From contig CP107926.1 of NCBI GenBank assembly GCA_036015235.1, positions 310,001 through 374,000 of the forward strand: 64,000 bases of DNA, in the 5' to 3' direction. Positions 58,927 through 64,000 of this stretch are shown here, one piece after another. Below the pieces are notes generated by a model, which made no database searches, was not told the DNA's origin, and was given only the letters and a program-made list of their open reading frames with translations. A program made the translations under genes and the position numbers. The stretch comes from Streptomyces sp. NBC_00433. GTDB taxonomy: Bacteria; Actinomycetota; Actinomycetes; Streptomycetales; Streptomycetaceae. Each line of letters opens with the position of its first letter. Position 1 is the stretch's first letter.

Positions 58927-60029
58927 GGTTCCTGGCCATCACCCTGATCACGCACACACCGCACCCGGTCACCGGAGTGCTCACGTCCACCCAGGACCGC
59001 TTCCGCGAGGTGATCGGCAATGCCGTGCTCGCCGAGGAGCTGGGCTTCGACGGCTTCGGCGTCGGGGAACGCCACGAGCGCCCCTTCATCTCCTCCGCTC
59101 CCCCGGTGGTGCTGAGCCATATCGCCGCCCTCACGTCCACCATCCGCCTCTTCACCGCGGTCACCACCCTCAGCCTGCTCGACCCGGTGCGTGCCTACGA
59201 GGACTACGCCACGCTCGACCACCTCTCGCGCGGCCGCCTCGAACTGATCGTCGGCAAGGGCAACGGCTCCGCCCAGCGCGAGCTGTTCGACGTGACCACC
59301 GACAACCAGTGGGACCGCAACGCGGAGAGCTACGAGCTCTTCCGGCGGATCTGGCGGCAGCAGAAGGTCACCGCCGAGCCCCGCTTCCGGCCCGCGCTGA
59401 AGGACGCCGAGGTCTGGCCGCGTCCTTTCCAGCAGCCGGTGCGGGTGTGGCACGGCAGCGCCACCAGCAGGGAGTCGGTCGACCTGGCGGCACGCTACGG
59501 CGACCCGCTGTTCTCCGCCAACGTCACCAACCCCATCGAGCCCTACGCCGAACTCATCCGCTACTACCGCGAGCGCTGGGCGCACTACGGCCACGACCCG
59601 GCACTCGCCACGGTCGGCGCGGGCACGGCCGGCTACTACGCGGCGCGCACCTCGCAGCAGGCCCTGGCCGACTACCGGCCGGTCTTCGAGGGAAGGCTGG
59701 CCTTCCAGAGGCGATTCGGCCTCGAACCGGTCTTCCCCACCCTGGAGGACTTCGCCGAGCGCAGCTCGGCGCTGATCGGCAGCCCGCAGCAGGTGATCGA
59801 GAAGGTGCACCGCTACCACGAGCAGTTCGGCCACAGCGTGCTCCATCTGCACGCCGACGCCGACGGCCTGACGCAGGCCCAGCACCGCGGCGCCCTCGAA
59901 CTCTTCCAGTCCGACATCGCACCCGTGCTGCGCAAGGACATCCCCGACCCGCCCTGGGCCTGGGGCCCTGCGGGCGCCGCAGCCACCGCAACCGACGCGG
60001 GCGCCGCAGCCGCCGCAGTCACCGCCTGA
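58923..60029 (+). CDS. LLM flavin-dependent oxidoreductase 3
   Basis: 368 residues of the luciferase-like fold: MRFLAITLITHTPHPVTG, EELGFDGFGVGERHERPFIS, LTSTIRLFTAVTTLSLLDPV and HLSRGRLELIVGKGNGS. The C-terminal 35 residues are Ala/Pro-rich and unlike the rest. It overlaps the previous gene by ATGA, and 14 bp separate it from the next, so it is co-translated. Substrate unknown; it might act on the product of the two DszA-type enzymes. Confidence 0.88.
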   Translation: MRFLAITLITHTPHPVTGVLTSTQDRFREVIGNAVLAEELGFDGFGVGERHERPFISSAPPVVLSHIAALTSTIRLFTAVTTLSLLDPVRAYEDYATLDHLSRGRLELIVGKGNGSAQRELFDVTTDNQWDRNAESYELFRRIWRQQKVTAEPRFRPALKDAEVWPRPFQQPVRVWHGSATSRESVDLAARYGDPLFSANVTNPIEPYAELIRYYRERWAHYGHDPALATVGAGTAGYYAARTSQQALADYRPVFEGRLAFQRRFGLEPVFPTLEDFAERSSALIGSPQQVIEKVHRYHEQFGHSVLHLHADADGLTQAQHRGALELFQSDIAPVLRKDIPDPPWAWGPAGAAATATDAGAAAAAVTA

Positions 60030-60043
60030 CAAGGAGCGCCGCC

Positions 60044-61189
60044 GTGCCACCCACCCCGCTCGCCGTTCTCGACCTCGTACCGGTCTCCTCCGGCTCCACC
60101 GCCACCCAGGCGCTGCTCGACAGCGTCGACCTCGCCCGGCACGCGGAACGGCTCGGCTACTCCCGCTACTGGTTCGCCGAGCACCACCTCAACCCCGGGG
60201 TGGCCGGCACCTCCCCCGCGGTCGTCCTCGCCCTGACCGCGGCCGCCACCAGCACGATCCGGCTCGGAGCCGGCGCCGTACAGCTCGGGCACCGCACCGC
60301 GCTGTCCACGGTCGAGGAGTTCGGGCTGCTCGACGCCCTGCACCCGGGCCGTTTCGACCTGGGCCTCGGGCGGTCGGGCAGGCCCGCGCCCGCGTCGTCG
60401 GTGCCCGTGCCGGTCGGGGCGGGGGCGCCGCAGGCGACCACACCGGTCGTGGACGGCCGCACCCCGAACGGCCTGCGGATCCCCGCCCGGTTCTCGTTCG
60501 AGAAGGTGCTCGCCTCGCCGCGCTTCGCGCTGCAGAAGAAACTGCTCACCCTGCCCGGCGCCGAGTCGCAGCCGTACGACGAGCAGGTCGACGACATCCT
60601 GGCGCTGCTCGCGGGCACCTACGCGACCGCGGACGGGGTCGAGGCGCACGTCATACCCGGCGAGGGCGCCGACCTCCAGGTGTGGATCCTGGGCAGCAGC
60701 GCGGGAGTCAGTGCCCAGACCGCGGGCCGGCGCGGCCTGCGGTTCGCGGCGAATTACCACGTCAGCCCGGCCACCGTCCTGGAGGCGGCCGAGGGCTACC
60801 GGGCCGCGTTCCGACCGTCGGCGGAACTGGAGCAGCCCTATGTCGGCGTCTCCGCGGACGTCGTCGTGGCCGAGGACGAGGCGACCGCACGGGAGCTGGC
60901 CACCGGCTACGGCCTGTGGGTGCACAGCATCCGCAGCGCGGCGGGCGCCATCCCCTTCCCCACGCCCGACGAGGCCCGCGCCCACCAGTGGAGCCGGGAG
61001 CAGCGCGAGCTGGTCGCCGACCGCGTCGAGACGCAGTTCGTGGGTTCACCGCGGCAGGTCGCCGACCAGCTGGAGACGCTGCGCGACGCCACCGGCGCCG
61101 ACGAGCTGGTGGTCACCACCATCACCCACGACCACGCCGACCGGGTGCGCTCCTACGAGCTGCTGGCCGAGGAGTGGAAGCAGCGATGA
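60044..61189 (+). CDS. LLM oxidoreductase 4 (MsnO8-like)
   Basis: 381 residues. The N-terminus LAVLDLVPVSSGSTATQALL, then YSRYWFAEHHLNPGVAGTSP and ALHPGRFDLGLGRSG are the hallmark of the MsnO8-type luciferase-like family, usually single-domain FMN enzymes in sulfonate and unknown pathways. Start GTG 60044 has AAGGAG upstream. Its stop overlaps the flavin reductase start (ATGA at 61186), so FMNH2 supply is stoichiometrically coupled. The four LLM enzymes in one operon likely act on related organosulfur compounds. Confidence 0.9.
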   Translation: MPPTPLAVLDLVPVSSGSTATQALLDSVDLARHAERLGYSRYWFAEHHLNPGVAGTSPAVVLALTAAATSTIRLGAGAVQLGHRTALSTVEEFGLLDALHPGRFDLGLGRSGRPAPASSVPVPVGAGAPQATTPVVDGRTPNGLRIPARFSFEKVLASPRFALQKKLLTLPGAESQPYDEQVDDILALLAGTYATADGVEAHVIPGEGADLQVWILGSSAGVSAQTAGRRGLRFAANYHVSPATVLEAAEGYRAAFRPSAELEQPYVGVSADVVVAEDEATARELATGYGLWVHSIRSAAGAIPFPTPDEARAHQWSREQRELVADRVETQFVGSPRQVADQLETLRDATGADELVVTTITHDHADRVRSYELLAEEWKQR

Positions 61190-61803
61190 CGACGACCGTG
61201 CCGGCGAAGGATCCCGTGCAGGACGAGCGGTCCGCCGCGGGGGACGGCGGCGCCGGGCAGGCGCTGTCCCCGGACCGGCTGCGGCGGGTCTTCAGCGCCT
61301 TCCCCACCGGGGTGACCGCGATCGCCGCCCTGGTGGACGGTGTCCCGGTGGGCCTTGCCGCCAACTCCTTCACCGCGGTCTCGCTCGACCCGCCGCTGGT
61401 GACGGTCTGCGTGGCCCACACCTCGACGACCTGGCCGCTGCTCGCCGACCGTGGCAGGCTCGGTATCAGTGTGCTGGGCGCGGACCAGGAGGGCGCCTGC
61501 GCACAGCTCGCCTCTCGCGCCGCCGACCGGTTCGCCGGCCTCGGCTGGCACGCCACCGACGGCGGCGCGGTGCTGCTCGACGGTGCGGGGGCCTGGTTCG
61601 AGACCAGCATCGAGCAGCAGATCAGGGCCGGCGACCACGACATCGTCCTGCTGCGCATCCGCGCCATGGACGCCGACCACGACATCGCCCCGCTGGTCTT
61701 CCACGGCAGCCGCTTCCGGCGGCTGGCCGCACACCGCCCCGACACCGCGGAGCGCCCCGTACCGGCCGCCCCGCGCACCACAGGAACCGAGGAGTCCTCA
61801 TGA
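61186..61803 (+). CDS. Flavin reductase (FMN:NADH type)
   Basis: 205 residues of the HpaC/DszD-like flavin reductase fold: RLRRVFSAFPTGVTAIAALV, GLAANSFTAVSLDPPLVTVC, ISVLGADQEGACAQLASRAA and a late H/R-rich FHGSRFRRL. It reduces free FMN with NAD(P)H and hands FMNH2 to the four upstream LLM monooxygenases. ATG overlaps the previous stop and its own stop overlaps the DUF1684 start (ATGA at 61800). The family is well established as the reductase half of two-component systems. Confidence 0.92.
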   Translation: MTTTVPAKDPVQDERSAAGDGGAGQALSPDRLRRVFSAFPTGVTAIAALVDGVPVGLAANSFTAVSLDPPLVTVCVAHTSTTWPLLADRGRLGISVLGADQEGACAQLASRAADRFAGLGWHATDGGAVLLDGAGAWFETSIEQQIRAGDHDIVLLRIRAMDADHDIAPLVFHGSRFRRLAAHRPDTAERPVPAAPRTTGTEESS

Positions 61804-62648
61804 CCGTCGAGACCGACCGCACCGACCGCGTCGCCTTCGCCGCGGAATGGGAGGAGTGGCACGCCCGGAAGGACGAGGCGCTGGCAGGGCCGCACGGCTT
61901 CCTCGCCATCACCAGCCTGAACTGGCTGGACGCCACCCCCACCCGCTTCGCCGACGCGCCCGGCGCCTGGTCGAGCACCGCCGAAGGCGTGGTCGTCGAG
62001 CTGTCCGACGGCGAGGAGCTGGCGTATGAGGGCCGTGTGCTGCGCGGGCGGCACGACTTCGGGGTGATCGAGGAGCGCGCGAGCCTGCTGCCGGTCGCGG
62101 GCGACGCGGTGATCGAGGTCGGCAAGCGCGGCGGACACGACATCGTGCGCCCCCGGCACCCGGAGAACGCGCTGCGGCTGGCCTTCCCCGGCACGCCCGC
62201 CTACGCGCCCGATCCGGACTGGGCGCTCACCGGCCGCTACGTGCCCTTCGACACGCCCCGGCCGACGACGGTGGGCGCGGTCGTCGAGGGGCTGGAGCAC
62301 GTCTACGACGCCATCGGGACGGTCGAGTTCGAGGCCGGCGGCGCCCCTTACCGGCTGACCGCCTTCGACGGCTACACCCCGGGCGGCCTGATGGTGCTGT
62401 TCACCGACGCCACCTCCGGGGTGACCACCTACGCCGCCAACCGCTCGCTGTCCATCGCCCCGCCGGAGGCCGACGGCACCGTCCTCATCGACTTCAACCG
62501 GGCCACGAACCTGCCCTGCGCGTACACCGACCTGGCGACCTGCCCGCTGCCGCCGGCCGAGAACCGGCTGCCGCTGGCGGTCGAGGCGGGCGAGCGGACG
62601 CCGACGACCCCCGCGGGCACGACACCCCGGTCGGTGCCCGCCGCGTAG
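61800..62648 (+). CDS. DUF1684-family protein
   Basis: 282 residues: FAAEWEEWHARKDEALAGPH, GFLAITSLNWLDATPTRFAD, ... then TYAANRSLSIAPPEADGTVL, DFNRATNLPCAYTDLATCPL near the end, the two signature blocks of DUF1684. The domain is conserved but its activity is not established; some members are near metal or sulfur genes. It overlaps the flavin reductase stop, so it belongs to this operon. The conserved Cys-containing end (LPCAYTDLATCPLPP) could bind a metal or oxidised sulfur product; that is inference. Confidence 0.88.
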   Translation: MTVETDRTDRVAFAAEWEEWHARKDEALAGPHGFLAITSLNWLDATPTRFADAPGAWSSTAEGVVVELSDGEELAYEGRVLRGRHDFGVIEERASLLPVAGDAVIEVGKRGGHDIVRPRHPENALRLAFPGTPAYAPDPDWALTGRYVPFDTPRPTTVGAVVEGLEHVYDAIGTVEFEAGGAPYRLTAFDGYTPGGLMVLFTDATSGVTTYAANRSLSIAPPEADGTVLIDFNRATNLPCAYTDLATCPLPPAENRLPLAVEAGERTPTTPAGTTPRSVPAA

Positions 62649-62659
62649 CCCTGTCCGTG

Positions 62660-62838
62660 CCGGTCTGCATGGTGGCGAACCGGGTCCAGCCGTCGCGCTC
62701 CTGGAGGTGGAGGGCCTTGGCGAACTGCCAGGCGGGCATCGAGGGGGCGCCGAGGTAGCGGGCCTTGCCGGACGTCACGACGTCGTGCAGGGCCCGGAGG
62801 GCCTCCTCCAGCGGAGTGTCGTTGCCGCCCGCGACCAC
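62660..62838 (-). pseudogene. Fragment of an aldo/keto reductase
   Basis: A leftward frame reads DTPLEEALRALHDVVTSGKA and MPAWQFAKALHLQERDGWTR, the middle section of a typical aldo/keto reductase (the conserved WQFAKAL segment). No start, catalytic Tyr/Lys or C-terminus is present on either side. It is a small remnant between the sulfur operon and pyc. Confidence 0.75.
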
Positions 62839-62917
62839 GAGGCGGCGGCAGCCGCGCTGACCGGGGACGTGTGGAGCGTCGTCCCAAGGCCCCGGTACAC
62901 CGGGCGGACCACGCGCC

Positions 62918-64000
62918 CTACGTCAGCTCGACGAGCAGGTCGCCGCCTTCGACCTGCTGGATCCGGCCGATGGCGAGGCGGGAGACCGTGCCCGCCCTCG
63001 GGGAGGTGATGGTCGCCTCCATCTTCATCGCCTCGATGGTGGCGACGGTGGCGCCGGCCGCGACCGCGTCCCCCTCCTGGACGGCCAGCGTGACGACGCC
63101 CGCGAAAGGCGCTGCCACATGGCCCGGGTTGGCCTTCTCGGCCTTCTCGGTCGCGGGGATGTCGGAGGCGACCGTGGTGTCGCGCACCTGGATCGGGCGC
63201 AGCTGGCCGTTCAGGGTGGACATGACCATCCGCATGCCGCGTTCGTCGGCCTCGCCGATGGCTTCGAGCTCGATGAGGAGCCGGACACCGGGTTCGAGGT
63301 CGACGGCGTATTCCACGCCGGGACGCAGCCCGTAGAAGAAGTCCCTGCTGTCCAGCACGCTGGTGTCGCCGAAGGTGTGGCGGTGGGTGGCGAAGTCCTT
63401 TGCCGGCCCGGGGAAGAGCAGCCGGTTCAGCGTCGCCCTGCGGTCCTTGTCCAGGTCTTCGCGATCCTGCTCGGACAGTCCGGCGGGCGGCTCGGCGGCG
63501 GGGCGGCCCTGGAGGGCCCTGCTGCGGAAGGGCTCGGGCCAGCCGCCGGGCGGGGTGCCCAACTCGCCGCGCAGGAAGCCGATGACCGAGTCCGGGATGT
63601 CGAACCGCTGCGGCTCGGCCTCGAAGTCGGCCGGTGAGACGCCGGCGCCGACCAGGTGGAGTGCGAGGTCGCCGACCACCTTCGAGGAAGGGGTGACCTT
63701 CACCAGGTGGCCGAGGATGCGGTCGGCGGCGGCGTACATCGCCTCGATCTCCTCGAAGCGGTCGCCGAGGCCGAGGGCGACGGCCTGGGTGCGGAGGTTG
63801 GACAGCTGCCCGCCGGGGATCTCGTGGTGGTAGACGCGCCCGGTGGGCGAGGCCAGCCCCGCCTCGAAGGGTGCGTAGACCTTGCGCACCAGCTCCCAGT
63901 AGGGCTCCAGGTCGCCGACGGCCTTCAGGTCGAGGCCGGTGGGCCGGTCGGAGTGGTCGGTGGCGGCCACGATCGCCGACAGCGACGGCTGGCTGGTGGT
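62918..64000 (-). CDS. pyc: Pyruvate carboxylase, C-terminal part
   Basis: The last 360 residues of the enzyme; the gene begins beyond the window. The carboxyltransferase part (TSQPSLSAIVAATDHSD, YWELVRKVYAPFEAGLA, VYHHEIPGGQLSNL) is followed by the allosteric/tetramerisation region and a biotinyl domain with the modified Lys in EAMKMEA near the C-terminus. It adds CO2 to pyruvate to make oxaloacetate in central metabolism. The TTSQPSLSA segment is at the very edge. All visible key residues are intact. Confidence 0.95.
   Translation of the reverse strand, partial: TTSQPSLSAIVAATDHSDRPTGLDLKAVGDLEPYWELVRKVYAPFEAGLASPTGRVYHHEIPGGQLSNLRTQAVALGLGDRFEEIEAMYAAADRILGHLVKVTPSSKVVGDLALHLVGAGVSPADFEAEPQRFDIPDSVIGFLRGELGTPPGGWPEPFRSRALQGRPAAEPPAGLSEQDREDLDKDRRATLNRLLFPGPAKDFATHRHTFGDTSVLDSRDFFYGLRPGVEYAVDLEPGVRLLIELEAIGEADERGMRMVMSTLNGQLRPIQVRDTTVASDIPATEKAEKANPGHVAAPFAGVVTLAVQEGDAVAAGATVATIEAMKMEATITSPRAGTVSRLAIGRIQQVEGGDLLVELT

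Noticed and set aside
1..64000. CRISPR array, tRNA or rRNA genes
   Set aside because: No regularly spaced direct repeats and no cloverleaf-like or rRNA-conserved segments were noticed by eye; a tRNAscan/Infernal run would settle it.

Overview
The window is very GC-rich throughout, with GTG and TTG starts, dense GGAGG-type ribosome sites and long spurious antisense frames. Its gene set is typical of Streptomycetaceae: an hsp18/rheA pair with its known operator, an ATPase/STAS anti-sigma pair, secreted sedolisins, twin-arginine and lipoprotein exports, sulfur leader peptides and a SAM-IV-like riboswitch. It is most likely a chromosomal accessory region of Streptomyces or a close relative. It begins inside an argininosuccinate synthase-like gene and ends inside pyruvate carboxylase.

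Region 1 (1-6.7 kb): a divergent ArgG-like C-terminus, a PAP2 membrane protein, a small GlsB-type membrane protein, and a TIR-transmembrane-beta-propeller gene cut in two by an IS3-family element (about 3802-5148). Region 2 (6.7-18.4 kb) is an IS graveyard: degenerate regulator and transposase genes lie among a few intact genes (lipoprotein, GNAT, NTF2-like, XRE regulator with divergent SDR). It also holds a composite transposon made of two 1582-bp IS copies in inverted orientation (13691-17969), flanked by a 6-bp CTGGCC duplication and inserted in an older IS5-like transposase gene. Removing the composite plus one repeat restores the old reading frame.

Region 3 (18.4-23.8 kb) holds stress and redox genes: a TetR regulator with a divergent SDR and F420-oxidoreductase-like gene, a DUF2267 protein, an Hsp20 gene divergent from a RheA-like repressor with two RheA-type operators, and an anti-sigma ATPase followed by a STAS antagonist. 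Region 4 (24-35.4 kb) is secretory: a CBM2-GH43 glycosidase under a LacI-type operator, then two head-to-head paralogous secreted S53 peptidases of about 1400 residues, each with Kelch repeats.

Region 5 (35.5-43.2 kb): a LuxR-type regulator with a perfect upstream inverted repeat, a frameshifted membrane gene, a luciferase-like oxidoreductase, a 42-residue protein, a DJ-1/PfpI protein, a TrmH-type methyltransferase and a CPA1 antiporter. Region 6 (43.2-50.6 kb) looks like a small unassigned biosynthetic cluster: an acyl-adenylating enzyme divergent from a coupled run of flavoprotein monooxygenase, FMN hydroxyacid oxidase, P450-like protein and CPA2 antiporter, with a CRP-like site between. 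A secreted sulfatase follows.

Region 7 (52.3-62.6 kb) is a divergent organosulfur locus. Leftward: a sulfur-type leader peptide and an amino-acid-type ABC transporter. Rightward: a SAM-IV-like riboswitch, a second leader peptide, four luciferase-like monooxygenases, a flavin reductase and a DUF1684 protein. I infer that imported organosulfur compounds are oxidised by the FMNH2-dependent enzymes, with expression held down when cysteine and SAM are plentiful. No tRNA, rRNA or CRISPR array was seen.
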